Positions 1 to 8,991 of a stretch of DNA of 15,437 nucleotides are shown in pieces (the first letter of the stretch is position 1; every line of letters starts with the position of its first letter). Below the pieces are notes generated by a model. The model did not search any database and was not told the DNA's origin. It saw only the letters and a program-made list of their open reading frames with translations. Source of the stretch: an uncultured Collinsella sp. (GTDB taxonomy: Bacteria > Actinomycetota > Coriobacteriia > Coriobacteriales > Coriobacteriaceae); assembly GCA_902489965.1 (NCBI GenBank), contig CABUCA010000046.1, positions 1 to 15,437 on the forward strand, read 5' to 3'. The position numbers and the translations under genes are program-made.

Positions 1-120
1 CCTCTGCGGGGCAGGGGCTGACGGCCGTCCGGGGCGGTCGGCCAGCGACCACCGGTACGGCTCAATCGTATAACCGTGCAACGGAAAAGAGCCGCCCTTT
101 CGGACGACTCAAACTGTAAT
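1..120. other. Left-edge stretch without a supported gene
   Basis: GC-rich sequence lying beyond the minus-strand terminator at 128-168. Two plus-strand frames are open from the left edge, one ending with TAA at 71-73 and the other with TAA at 117-119. Either could be the last codons of a gene that starts outside the window, but neither short peptide matches a family I recognise. An imperfect dyad at 23-43 (GGCCG, mismatch, CC, 5-nt loop, GG, mismatch, CGGCC) could be a structured 3' end or part of a dispersed repeat. No start codon with a ribosome binding site is visible. Confidence 0.25.
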
Positions 121-127
121 GGGGATT

Positions 128-168
128 AAAAAATCATCCCGCGGGGCTTGTGGCTCACGCGGGATGAT
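128..168 (-). terminator. Intrinsic terminator ending the dnaB-to-membrane-protein gene run
   Basis: A perfect 11-bp inverted repeat (ATCATCCCGCG at 133-143, CGCGGGATGAT at 158-168) with a 14-nt loop is followed on the minus strand by a run of six T (128-133 read in reverse). It begins 7 bases past the stop codon of the membrane-protein gene. Stem, spacing and U-tract are those of a Rho-independent terminator. Confidence 0.85.
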
Positions 169-174
169 GGCGTC

Positions 175-1140
175 TTATTTTTTCTTGTCCTGCTCCAGCA
201 GTTCGGACGGCGTGCGATCGGGCTTGCCACCGCGGAAAATCTCGCGGCCATGCAGACGATGCTCCAGGTCACGTTCGGCCTTTTCCTCGTCAATCTTGGT
301 CTGGCTCACCACCGGGTCCTCAATCAACGACGACACCGAGTTCACCTGCTTCTGAATGCGCTCGGCAATGGTGTCATCCATACTCACGATGCGCATCTTC
401 CAGTCGACACTCGTGGCGTTGGATGAGCTCTTGGTCCACACGAACGTCAAAATGGCGCTCTGGTGGCCCCGCGCGGGGAACATGCCAAAGAAGGAATCGT
501 GCTGAATGTTGCTATCCTCGTCGATATAGGCGTGAACGTTATACACCACGCGGTCGATCTTATCGTTGAGCAGCGCGTTGGTCGCAAGCGCCGCGGCCTG
601 GATCTGCCCGTTGGACAGCAGCTCGAGCTCGTTGGCAGACGATGTGTCCAACACCGTCACCTCGACCGTGCCCGTACGCTCATCGGCTTCATCGACGGTA
701 AAGTCGAGCGGGAACTGCGTAAAGCCGTTGCCCCATTCAAGTCCACCCTTGAGCGCGGTCGAAACGGTATCAACCGAAACGCTCTCGGACAGGTTGGCGG
801 TATTCAGACGGCGCATCACGCCGTAGCCAATCTGCATGCCCACGATCAGCACCAAAATACCGATGACCACGGCCATCGCGGTCTTTGTAATGGTATGGCT
901 CACCTGCGAGCCCGAAGGATCGTCCTCGGACAGCGGGTCGATATGTTTTGCCTGGCTCGCGCGGTCCTCGCTGCGCAGCTGCGCTAGCGCCGCTTTGTCA
1001 CCGCGCTTGGCCGCAGCCTCCTTCTCACGCATGCGCTCGGTACGCTTTTTGGCGAGCGTAGGATCCAAGACGCCGGATGCATCGATTTCGGAGAATAACT
1101 CCGTCACTTCTTCCGGAGTCAAAGGGTTCTTGTCAGCCAT
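175..1140 (-). CDS. Single-pass membrane protein of unknown function, 321 aa
   Basis: I do not recognise a named family. Residues 1-80 are charged and hydrophilic, with a K/R/E-rich stretch at about 30-60 that looks helical. Residues 86-107 form one clear membrane segment. There is no cleavable signal peptide, so the likely topology is cytoplasmic N-terminus and exported C-terminus. Residues 115-290 look like a compact alternating strand/helix domain. The tail is strongly charged and ends in three lysines. The start at 1140 is supported by AGGA five bases upstream of the ATG. The gene begins 19 bases after the ABC transporter stop and is followed at once by a terminator, so it is the last gene of that transcription unit. 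It could be an accessory or extracytoplasmic partner of the transporter, but that rests on position only. Confidence 0.75.
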   Translation of the reverse strand: MADKNPLTPEEVTELFSEIDASGVLDPTLAKKRTERMREKEAAAKRGDKAALAQLRSEDRASQAKHIDPLSEDDPSGSQVSHTITKTAMAVVIGILVLIVGMQIGYGVMRRLNTANLSESVSVDTVSTALKGGLEWGNGFTQFPLDFTVDEADERTGTVEVTVLDTSSANELELLSNGQIQAAALATNALLNDKIDRVVYNVHAYIDEDSNIQHDSFFGMFPARGHQSAILTFVWTKSSSNATSVDWKMRIVSMDDTIAERIQKQVNSVSSLIEDPVVSQTKIDEEKAERDLEHRLHGREIFRGGKPDRTPSELLEQDKKK

Positions 1141-1159
1141 AAACTTCCTGTCATATCAA

Positions 1160-2932
1160 TCAGTCGAGCTCGTGCGCACGCGCACCTTCGAACTGCATTC
1201 GATAGTAACGGGCATAGGTGCCGCCACGGGCGAGAAGCTGTTCATGCGTGCCACGTTCCACAACGCGACCATGCTCAACGGTCGCAATCTCATCGGCGTG
1301 TTTAATGGTCGAGAGACGGTGGGCGATGATGATTGTGGTACGGCCGCGTGCCAGCTCTTCGAGCGACTCCTGGACCGCCTCCTCGCTCTCGTTATCCAAA
1401 GCGCTCGTCGCCTCGTCCAGAATCAGGATCTTGGGGTTCTTGAGAAACACGCGCGCGATGGCAACACGCTGCTTCTGTCCGCCCGAAAGACGGCTGCCGC
1501 GCTCGCCCACGACCGTGTTATAGCCCTGTGGAAGCGACTCGATAAAGGCATCGATGTTGGCGCGACGGGCGGCCTCGGCGATCTCTTCCGCCGTAGCGCC
1601 CGGCTTGCCGTAGGCGATGTTCTCGCCAATCGTACCGTCAAACAGATAGACATCCTGCTGCACCAGGCCGATGGCACGACGCAGGCTCTGCTGCGTCACG
1701 TCACGCACATCTTGGCCGTCGATGCTAATAGATCCGGCGGCAACGTCGTAAAAGCGCGGCAGCAGCGAACAGGTCGTGGACTTGCCGCCGCCCGAGGGGC
1801 CAACCAAAGCGATGGTCTGCCCAGGCTTGATGGACAGGTCCATATGGTCGATAACGGGACGCTCGTCGGCATCGCCCTCGCCCAGCTCAACATCCTCGTA
1901 GTTAAAGCACACGTCGTGATACTCCACGGCGCCGGCAGTCACCTGCAGATCCGTAGCGCCCGGCTTGTCCTGGATATCCGGCGCGGTCGAGAGCACCTCG
2001 TCCATACGTTTAAAGCCGGCGATAGCCTTCTGATACGTTTCGGCCGAATTGACGAGCGTCTCGAGCGGCGTGCAGAACAGCGAAATATAGAGTGCAAAGG
2101 TCGCCATATCGACCGCCTGCAGCTGGCCTTGGGCAACCAGCCAACCGCCCAGCAGCACCACGATTACGTACAGCACGCCCGAGAGCAGGCCATACGTCGC
2201 AGTGTAGACGCCCATGGCGTGATACATGTTCTCCTTGGACGAAAGGTAGCGATTGTTGGAGGCGCGGAACTTGAAGCGTTCGGTCTCCTCATTGGCAAAG
2301 CTCTTGACCACACGCATACCCGCCAGCGAATCCTGCAGCTGCGCATTGATGCCGCTAATTTTTTTGCGGTTGTCGCTAAAGACCTCGCGCATGCGCATGT
2401 TCTGCCAAAACATGATGACTGCAAACGCCGCCGTCACCACAGCCATGGCAAGCGCCAGCACCGGGGCGATGGTAAAGAGGATCACAAACGAGCCGATAAT
2501 CTCGATGCCGCAGATGATGATCCACTCGGGCACGTGATGCGCCGCCTCGCAGATATCGAACAGGTCGTTGACCACGCGGCTCATCATGTCGCCCGAGCTG
2601 TTGCGGTCGAAGTATGCAAAGCTAAAGCGCTCATACTGGTCGAACAGGTCCTCGCGCATTTTGGACTCCATACGCGCGCCCATCACGTGACCCCAATAGC
2701 TCACAAAATAGCGGCAGGCGCAGCGGACGGCATACATCAGCACCAAGCCCACCGCGATCATGCCGAGCGCCTGCATAATGGCAGCCTGACCCTGAGTAAA
2801 TAGCCCGCCGGTCAAATTGCGCAGGATAATGGGGAACGCCAGGTCAATGGCGGCAAGCACCAGAGCACAAACAGTATCAGCAACAAAAAGCCCCATCTGG
2901 GGCTTGTAGTAAGAAAGAAACCTCTTCAGCAT
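1160..2932 (-). CDS. ABC transporter half-molecule, permease fused to ATPase (MsbA/MdlB type)
   Basis: At 590 aa this has the usual length of a fused half-transporter exporter that works as a dimer in the cytoplasmic membrane. Residues 1-300 hold the six-helix type-1 exporter domain, with hydrophobic segments near 15-40, 52-75, 135-175 and 245-290. The ATPase domain follows: Walker A GPSGGGKST at 378-386, Q-loop QQD at 425-427, signature LSGGQKQR at 482-489, Walker B ILILDEATSALD at 502-513 and H-loop His538. All catalytic positions are intact. An acidic insert at about 346-358 lies early in the ATPase domain. The start has GAGG five bases upstream. It is the only half-transporter here, so a homodimer is likely. 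The substrate cannot be read from the sequence; lipids, peptides and drugs are all possible for this family. The gene lies 82 bases after the NUDIX gene, with a hairpin between. Confidence 0.92.
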   Translation of the reverse strand: MLKRFLSYYKPQMGLFVADTVCALVLAAIDLAFPIILRNLTGGLFTQGQAAIMQALGMIAVGLVLMYAVRCACRYFVSYWGHVMGARMESKMREDLFDQYERFSFAYFDRNSSGDMMSRVVNDLFDICEAAHHVPEWIIICGIEIIGSFVILFTIAPVLALAMAVVTAAFAVIMFWQNMRMREVFSDNRKKISGINAQLQDSLAGMRVVKSFANEETERFKFRASNNRYLSSKENMYHAMGVYTATYGLLSGVLYVIVVLLGGWLVAQGQLQAVDMATFALYISLFCTPLETLVNSAETYQKAIAGFKRMDEVLSTAPDIQDKPGATDLQVTAGAVEYHDVCFNYEDVELGEGDADERPVIDHMDLSIKPGQTIALVGPSGGGKSTTCSLLPRFYDVAAGSISIDGQDVRDVTQQSLRRAIGLVQQDVYLFDGTIGENIAYGKPGATAEEIAEAARRANIDAFIESLPQGYNTVVGERGSRLSGGQKQRVAIARVFLKNPKILILDEATSALDNESEEAVQESLEELARGRTTIIIAHRLSTIKHADEIATVEHGRVVERGTHEQLLARGGTYARYYRMQFEGARAHELD

Positions 2933-2963
2933 GTGATCCTCAAAGAAATATCAGCAACGTAAG

Positions 2964-3002
2964 GCCCTGGGACAAAGCAATCAGTAGTACTTGTCCCAGG
3001 GC
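2964..3002 (-). other. Strong intercistronic hairpin between the NUDIX and ABC transporter genes
   Basis: A perfect 12-bp inverted repeat (GCCCTGGGACAA at 2964-2975, TTGTCCCAGGGC at 2991-3002) with a 15-nt loop sits 12 bases past the NUDIX stop codon. No T-run follows it on the minus strand, so it is not a standard intrinsic terminator. It could be a partial terminator, an RNA processing or stability element, or a Rho-linked 3' end. Confidence 0.6.
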
Positions 3003-3014
3003 TATCCCCACTCG

Positions 3015-3710
3015 TTAAAGCTCCGTGCCCCCAAGGCGGTGCGCGATGCTGTCGCAAGCTAAGGCGCCCACGACAGTCTTGGCGTCTTCGATCTTGCCGT
3101 CGAGCACGGCGTCAATCAGCTCGTGCAGCGGCACCAGGTCCACGTTGACAAACTCGTCATCATCGGGGTTGGGCGCATCAAACTCGAGCTTGGTAGCCAA
3201 GTAGATGTGGATGATCTCATCGCAAAAACCGCAGGACGTGACAATCGACGTCAAAAAGCGAATGCGACCGGCCCTAAAGCCCGTCTCCTCATGCAGTTCG
3301 CGCTTGGCGCAATCGAGCGGGTCCTCGCCTGGATCGAGCTTGCCGGCGGGAATCTCGACCGTCACGCGGTCGATGGCGGTGCGGTACTGACGCACCAGTA
3401 CGATCTTGCCGCTCTCGGTAAGCGCCACAACGGCCGCCGCGCCCGGATGGCGAACGATATCGCGGGCGCTGCGGTGACCGTTGGGCAGCTCAACTTCAAG
3501 ACGGTGGACGTCAAGGATCTTGCCCTTCCAGGCGCACTCCTCCGAAAGAATCTTCTCGTGCAGCTCGGCATCGTGCGGGTCGTCGTCGCCCAGCACCAGC
3601 GCCGGCTCGTCAGCGACCTCGCCACCCGGCTCGCCCTCGGCGTGCCCATACATGCGGCTGTCCTCTTCGACGATCTGCGCGTCCACGAGCTCTTCGTTCT
3701 TCTCGTCCAT
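3015..3710 (-). CDS. NUDIX hydrolase, ADP-ribose pyrophosphatase-like
   Basis: The product is a NUDIX hydrolase, most like the ADP-ribose/ADP-sugar pyrophosphatases that cleave ADP-ribose to AMP and ribose 5-phosphate in the cytoplasm. Counted from the ATG at 3719, the Nudix box spans residues 126-148 and fits G-x5-E-x7-RE-x2-EE-x-G-[hydrophobic]: G126, E132, R140-E141, E144-E145, G147, F148. The preceding PAGK motif and the upstream strand-rich part (about 62-110) fit the ADPRase subfamily. I place the start at ATG 3710, giving 231 aa, because GAGAGG lies about nine bases upstream of it; the in-frame ATG at 3719 abuts that same sequence and would be too close. About 55 acidic residues precede the conserved domain, longer than usual. 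The start is 21 bases after purD, so the two are probably co-transcribed. The exact substrate is not provable from sequence. Confidence 0.9.
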   Translation of the reverse strand: MDEKNEELVDAQIVEEDSRMYGHAEGEPGGEVADEPALVLGDDDPHDAELHEKILSEECAWKGKILDVHRLEVELPNGHRSARDIVRHPGAAAVVALTESGKIVLVRQYRTAIDRVTVEIPAGKLDPGEDPLDCAKRELHEETGFRAGRIRFLTSIVTSCGFCDEIIHIYLATKLEFDAPNPDDDEFVNVDLVPLHELIDAVLDGKIEDAKTVVGALACDSIAHRLGGTEL

Positions 3711-3731
3711 CCGTCTCATTCCTCTCGGATT

Positions 3732-5036
3732 TTAGGCATCCCAGGCGTCGCGACCGCGCAGCGCGCGTAGGCCGATGTCGTGACGCAGGGTCTTGCCCTC
3801 AAAATCAATCTTCTCGCAGGCCTCGTAGGCAAGGTTGCGAGCGTTCTCGAACGTGTCGCCCAGAGCGGTCACGGCAAGCACGCGGCCACCATTGGTCACG
3901 AGCTGGCCGTCCACCACGGCAGTGCCCGCGTGGTACACGGTCACGTTCTCCATGGCCTCGGCATCCTCAATGCCAGTGATGACCTTGCCTTTCTCGTAGC
4001 TTCCGGGATAACCCGCGCTCGTCAGGACAACGGCCACGGCCCACTCGTCGCGCCAATCGAGTTCAATCTGATCGAGCTCGCGGTTGGCACAAGCCAGCAT
4101 GACCTCGACCAGGTCGTTCTTAAGGCGCGGGAGCACGACCTGCGTCTCGGGATCACCAAAGCGGGCATTGAACTCCAGCACCTTGGGGCCGGCAGGCGTG
4201 AGCATAAAGCCGCCGTACAAGCAGCCGCGGTAGTCGATACCCTCGGCAGCAAGCTCGGCCACGGTCTGCTCCATGACCGCCACCATCGTGGCGTGCTCCT
4301 CGTCGGTCACGATGGGCACCGGGCTGTAGACGCCCATGCCGCCGGTGTTGGGGCCCTTGTCGCCCTCGAGCGCGCGCTTGTGGTCCTGCGAGGTGGTCAT
4401 GGGACGCACGGTCTTGCCGTCGGTAAAGGCCAGCAGCGAGCACTCGGGGCCGGTCAGCATCTCCTCGATAACCACGGTGTTGCCGGCATCGCCAAAGGTG
4501 CCACCAAAGCACTCGCGCACGGCCTTCTCGGCCTGCTCAAGTTCGGTCGCCACGATAACGCCCTTGCCCGCGGCAAGGCCGTCGGCCTTCACGACCAGCG
4601 GGGCGCCCTGCTCGCGCACGTAGGCGAGAGCCGAGGCCTCGTCAGTAAACGAGCCATAGGCGGCCGTCGGGATGTTCGCGCGCTCCATGAGCTGCTTGGA
4701 GAACAGCTTGGAGCCCTCCATCTGAGCGCCCTCGGCACCCGGGCCAAAGCAGGGAATACCCGCCGCGCGCACGGCGTCGGCCACGCCCGCCACGAGCGGA
4801 GCCTCGGGGCCAATTACCACGAGTCCGCATCCGTGGCTCTGAGCAAACGCCGCCACGGCCGCAGGATCGCAGTCGTCGAGAACAACGTTCTCGCCACAGC
4901 TCGCGGTGCCGCCGTTGCCCGGCGCGATGTAGAGCTTGCCGGCGCGCGGTGATGCCGCGAGCTTAGCTGCCAAAGCATGCTCACGGCCGCCGCTGCCCAA
5001 CAACAGGATGTCGATGGTTTGAGTGTCCGCCTTCAA
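3732..5036 (-). CDS. purD: Phosphoribosylamine--glycine ligase (GAR synthetase)
   Basis: PurD catalyses the second step of de novo purine synthesis, joining glycine to 5-phosphoribosylamine with ATP in the cytoplasm. At 434 aa it has the normal family length. Motifs in order: N-terminal GSGGREHA at 14-21, PGNGGT at 39-44, the ATP-grasp segment KADGLAAGKGV at 150-160, and the PurD signature RFGDPETQ at 292-299, followed by the C-terminal domain. No catalytic segment is missing. The start is TTG at 5034-5036: GGAGG lies five bases upstream, the N-terminal fold begins directly after it, and no ATG is available nearby. It follows purA by 118 bases that contain inverted repeats, and precedes the NUDIX gene by 21 bases. 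Clustering of purA and purD without the rest of the pathway suggests the other pur genes lie elsewhere. Confidence 0.97.
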   Translation of the reverse strand: MKADTQTIDILLLGSGGREHALAAKLAASPRAGKLYIAPGNGGTASCGENVVLDDCDPAAVAAFAQSHGCGLVVIGPEAPLVAGVADAVRAAGIPCFGPGAEGAQMEGSKLFSKQLMERANIPTAAYGSFTDEASALAYVREQGAPLVVKADGLAAGKGVIVATELEQAEKAVRECFGGTFGDAGNTVVIEEMLTGPECSLLAFTDGKTVRPMTTSQDHKRALEGDKGPNTGGMGVYSPVPIVTDEEHATMVAVMEQTVAELAAEGIDYRGCLYGGFMLTPAGPKVLEFNARFGDPETQVVLPRLKNDLVEVMLACANRELDQIELDWRDEWAVAVVLTSAGYPGSYEKGKVITGIEDAEAMENVTVYHAGTAVVDGQLVTNGGRVLAVTALGDTFENARNLAYEACEKIDFEGKTLRHDIGLRALRGRDAWDA

Positions 5037-5060
5037 GGGTGCCTCCTCTATGGATTAACG

Positions 5061-5132
5061 GCTCGCTCCGCGCGAGCCCTTTGCAAGCAAATATACCCCT
5101 CGGCCGCCCGCTTGGGCTGCAAAGGGGTATAT
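5061..5132 (-). repeat. Inverted repeats in the purA-purD intergenic region
   Basis: Two dyads lie between purA and purD. The larger has perfect 10-bp arms, ATATACCCCT at 5091-5100 and AGGGGTATAT at 5123-5132; the 22-bp interior can itself pair (GCAGCCC against GGGCGGC with one mismatch), so on the minus transcript it makes one long hairpin. The smaller, GCTCGC/GCGAGC with a 5-nt spacer, is at 5061-5077, about 12 bases from the purD ribosome binding site. No T-run follows either stem. Attenuation, partial termination or RNA processing before purD are possible; no known riboswitch is recognised. Confidence 0.55.
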
Positions 5133-5154
5133 CGCAATAACCAAATAGTCCCGA

Positions 5155-6441
<1,287 letters not shown>

Positions 6442-6507
6442 GTTTACTCCTTACATTCATGGACTGTCTACGCGCCACGCCGGCACGCAGAAGCACAAAA
6501 CATTCCC

Positions 6508-6536
6508 AGTATACCCGTGCAACGGGCGCCTGTCCT
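6508..6536 (-). promoter_or_regulatory. Candidate purA promoter overlapping the end of dnaB
   Basis: Read on the minus strand, AGGACA (4 of 6 matches to TTGACA) is separated by exactly 17 bp from TATACT (5 of 6 matches to TATAAT). This would start a transcript near 6501, giving a leader of about 60 bases before purA. The -35 box overlaps the dnaB stop codon. A small dyad (CCCGT/ACGGG) lies in the spacer. Predicted from consensus only. Confidence 0.55.
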
Positions 6537-7926
6537 ACTCCTCGGCATGTGCCCCATCAAGCTCATAGAACTTGGTGGATGCCGGCAGGAACATCAGGTC
6601 GACGTCGCCGATCGGGCCCGAACGGTTCTTGGCCACGACGATGCGCGTAACGCCCTCGTCGGGTCGATCGTCGCGCGAGGCTTCGGCCTCGTCGGCGGAG
6701 CGGTCCAAGAACATGACGATATCGGCGTCCTGCTCGATGGAGCCCGATTCACGAAGGTCGGAAAGCTGCGGGCGCTTGCCGGTACGGGATTCGACCTGAC
6801 GCGAGAGCTGCGACAGCGCGATGAGCGGGATCTTGAGCTCCTTGGCCATGATCTTCAGACCACGCGACATCTCCGAAACCTCGACGGTACGGCTCTCGGA
6901 GCGGCGTCCCGGCGGAGGACTCACCAGCTGCAGGTAGTCCAGGATGATGATTGCCTTCTCCTTGTTATGGAGCATACGGCGGCTCTTGGCGCGAATCTCG
7001 GTCACTGTGGTGCCGGGCGTATCGTCAATCAGAATATCGAGCTTGGACAAGGTCTGCGTAGCCTCGTTAATATTGGCCCACTGCTCGGGGCTAATGCGGC
7101 CCATGCGGAAGTCACTGATCGAGATCATGGCGTAGGCGCAAATCAGACGCTGGGCAATTTCCTTGCCCGACATCTCCAGCGAGAAGAAGCCGACGGTATA
7201 ACCAGCAGCGGCAGCGTTGAGCGCCAGATTCAGAGCGAACGACGTCTTACCCACGGCAGGACGGGCACCGATGATGATGAGCTGGCCTTCGCGAAAACCC
7301 ATGAGCATGCGGTCGAGCGACGGGAAGCCCGTGGGCACGCCCGCAGCCTGGCCACCGGCCTGGCACACTTCCTCGGCCTCGTTATAGGCCTCAACCATAA
7401 ACTCGGTCAGCGTCTTGTAGCTCGACTTGACCTCGCGTGCCGTGACCTTGAGCAGCTTGCTCTCGGCTAGCTCCACGACCTCTTTGGTGTCGGTGGGGGC
7501 GTTATATGCCAGCGCGTTGATCTCGTTGGTGGCGCCGATCAGCTCGCGCAGCATCGAATCGCGACGAACGATGGCGGCATGGTGCTGCCAGTTCACGAGC
7601 GACAGAGTCTGACCCATCAGCTCCAAAATGTAGGCCTCGCCGCCCACGGCATCGAGCTTGTTGATGCTTCGCAGGTAATCGATCAGCGAGATGGAGTCGA
7701 TGGGAATGCGGCTGTTGTACATATCGACCATCGCGGTGTAGATGGTCTTATGAATGGGCCGGTAGAAATCATCGGGCTGCAGCTCGACCTGGGCCTCTTC
7801 GACCACCTCGGGCGATAGCAGCATAGCGGCCAGTACATTGGCCTCTGCATCTTGGTTTTGGGGAAGACCCAACTTTGAGCCGCGGTCCTCGACCGTCAGC
7901 CCCGTCTCCCTATCGTCATATGCCAT
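6535..7926 (-). CDS. dnaB: Replicative DNA helicase DnaB
   Basis: DnaB is the hexameric 5'-3' helicase that unwinds DNA ahead of the replisome. The start I choose, ATG 7926, gives 463 aa and has GAGG six bases upstream; the in-frame ATG at 7938 has no ribosome binding site. The N-terminal DnaB domain begins with LPQNQDAEANVLAAMLL. The RecA-like core carries Walker A GARPAVGKTS at 220-229, a Glu-bearing FFSLEMS segment at about 247-253, Walker B ILDYLQ at 328-333, and the RESGSIEQDAD segment near 393-403 followed by the arginine-finger region. There is no intein. The order rpsF-ssb-rpsR-rplI-dnaB is common in bacteria, including actinobacteria. The 224-bp gap and terminator upstream indicate its own promoter, but I could not find a convincing one between 7927 and 8079. 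Confidence 0.97.
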   Translation of the reverse strand: MAYDDRETGLTVEDRGSKLGLPQNQDAEANVLAAMLLSPEVVEEAQVELQPDDFYRPIHKTIYTAMVDMYNSRIPIDSISLIDYLRSINKLDAVGGEAYILELMGQTLSLVNWQHHAAIVRRDSMLRELIGATNEINALAYNAPTDTKEVVELAESKLLKVTAREVKSSYKTLTEFMVEAYNEAEEVCQAGGQAAGVPTGFPSLDRMLMGFREGQLIIIGARPAVGKTSFALNLALNAAAAGYTVGFFSLEMSGKEIAQRLICAYAMISISDFRMGRISPEQWANINEATQTLSKLDILIDDTPGTTVTEIRAKSRRMLHNKEKAIIILDYLQLVSPPPGRRSESRTVEVSEMSRGLKIMAKELKIPLIALSQLSRQVESRTGKRPQLSDLRESGSIEQDADIVMFLDRSADEAEASRDDRPDEGVTRIVVAKNRSGPIGDVDLMFLPASTKFYELDGAHAEE

Positions 7927-8079
7927 GAGCATCCTCATTCATATCGCTTGCGAGCATCCATAGTATCAGCCACGGTCCCAAAACGCGCCGCGCGCCGCCA
8001 ATCACCACCGAACCAAACGGATGAACGGTCCTGTATATAGGACTTCGACGCAACGTTCACCATGACACTCACTCAGCGC

Positions 8080-8118
8080 AAAAAACAAAAGGGCGCCCTG
8101 GTTTCCCAGAGCGCCCTT
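8080..8118 (-). terminator. Intrinsic terminator after rplI
   Basis: On the minus strand the stem AAGGGCGC/GCGCCCTT (8111-8118 with 8089-8096), extended past one mismatch by CTGG/CCAG around a 4-nt loop, is followed by TTTTGTTTTTTG. It starts about 32 bases after the rplI stop. This is a textbook Rho-independent terminator that separates the ribosomal/ssb operon from dnaB. Confidence 0.92.
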
Positions 8119-8150
8119 CTTAGAACAAGATTGTTGCGTTGCAGCAAATG

Positions 8151-8690
8151 CTACTCGGCAGCAGCCTCAGTCTCGACCTCGGCGGTCTCGGCCTCGGCGA
8201 CCTCAGCGGCCTCCTCGACCTCAGCCTCGGCAGCGAGCTCCTCGGCGGTAACGCCGACGAGAACGACAACCTCGGCCTTGATCTCGCGGTACAGCGAGAT
8301 GGCAACGGTGTGGGCACCGGCAACCTTGATGGGCTTACCGAGCTCGACGCGCTTGCGGTCGATGTCCATACCGAGCTGAGCCTTGATGGCGTCAGCGACC
8401 ATAGCGGCGGTAACGGAGCCAAAGAGGATGCCCTCGTCGCCGACCTTGACGTCAACGGTGACCGTCTTGCCCTCGAAGGCAGCCTTGGTCTCGTTGGCGG
8501 TAGCCAGACGGACGGCCTCGCGCTTGGCGATGTTGTTGCGACGCTCGTCAAGCTGCTTGAGGTTGCCCTTGGTGGCGGCAACAGCGAGCTTCTTGGGGAA
8601 CAGGAAGTTCTCAGCGTAACCCTGAGCGACCTCTACGACGTCACCCTCGCCGCCCTTGCCCTTGATCTCATCGAGAAGAATAACCTTCAT
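8151..8690 (-). CDS. rplI: 50S ribosomal protein L9 with acidic C-terminal tail
   Basis: L9 binds 23S rRNA near the base of the L1 stalk and reaches out toward a neighbouring ribosome; it supports translational fidelity. Residues 1-50 show the conserved N-terminal rRNA-binding domain (GKGGEGDVVEVAQGYAENFL at 11-30), followed by the connecting helix and the C-terminal domain up to about residue 147. Residues 148-179 are an added tail made almost only of Ala, Glu and Val, so the protein is about 30 residues longer than the roughly 149-residue Escherichia coli L9. The ATG has AAGGGAG seven bases upstream. It lies 15 bases after rpsR and is the last gene before a strong terminator. The tail is coded by a degenerate GAG/GCC-type repeat that may vary between strains. 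Confidence 0.97.
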   Translation of the reverse strand: MKVILLDEIKGKGGEGDVVEVAQGYAENFLFPKKLAVAATKGNLKQLDERRNNIAKREAVRLATANETKAAFEGKTVTVDVKVGDEGILFGSVTAAMVADAIKAQLGMDIDRKRVELGKPIKVAGAHTVAISLYREIKAEVVVLVGVTAEELAAEAEVEEAAEVAEAETAEVETEAAAE

Positions 8691-8705
8691 GATGCGTCTC
8701 CCTTC

Positions 8706-8972
8706 TTAGCCGCGGTCGCGGTTGCCACGAGAGGAAACCACGGGGACGGTGTACGGCAGGAGAGCCATCTCGCGGGCGCGCTTGATGGCGTTGGCGATGT
8801 CATGCTGATGCTGCGTGCAAGCGCCAGTGACGCGACGGGGCTTGATCTTGCCACGGTCGGTCATGTACTTACGGAGAAGCTGAGTGTCCTTATAGTCAAT
8901 GAACTCAGTGTTCTCCTTGCAGAACTGGCAGTACTTACGACGCGGCTGACGTGCAGAAAAATCATTAGCCAT
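8706..8972 (-). CDS. rpsR: 30S ribosomal protein S18
   Basis: S18 binds 16S rRNA in the platform of the small subunit as a partner of S6. I use ATG 8972, giving 88 aa, because AAAGG lies about nine bases upstream and the family start MANDFSARQPRRKYC follows directly; an upstream in-frame ATG at 9023 would add 17 unrelated residues that cross a hairpin. The core (DYKDTQLLRKYMTDRGKI) is typical. Cys15 and Cys18 in a C-x2-C arrangement, with Cys52, His55 and His57, could form a metal site as in zinc-binding (C+) ribosomal protein variants; this is inference. The gene follows ssb after 72 bases and precedes rplI by 15 bases. Confidence 0.97.
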   Translation of the reverse strand: MANDFSARQPRRKYCQFCKENTEFIDYKDTQLLRKYMTDRGKIKPRRVTGACTQHQHDIANAIKRAREMALLPYTVPVVSSRGNRDRG

Positions 8973-8991
8973 GTCAAAATACCTTTCATTT

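Noticed and set aside
836..2803. A 655-codon plus-strand open frame opposite the ABC transporter and membrane protein genes
   Set aside because: It mirrors the codons of the minus-strand genes, which carry full ABC motifs; its own product is His/Arg-rich with no family features and no ribosome binding site. High GC explains the long antisense frame.
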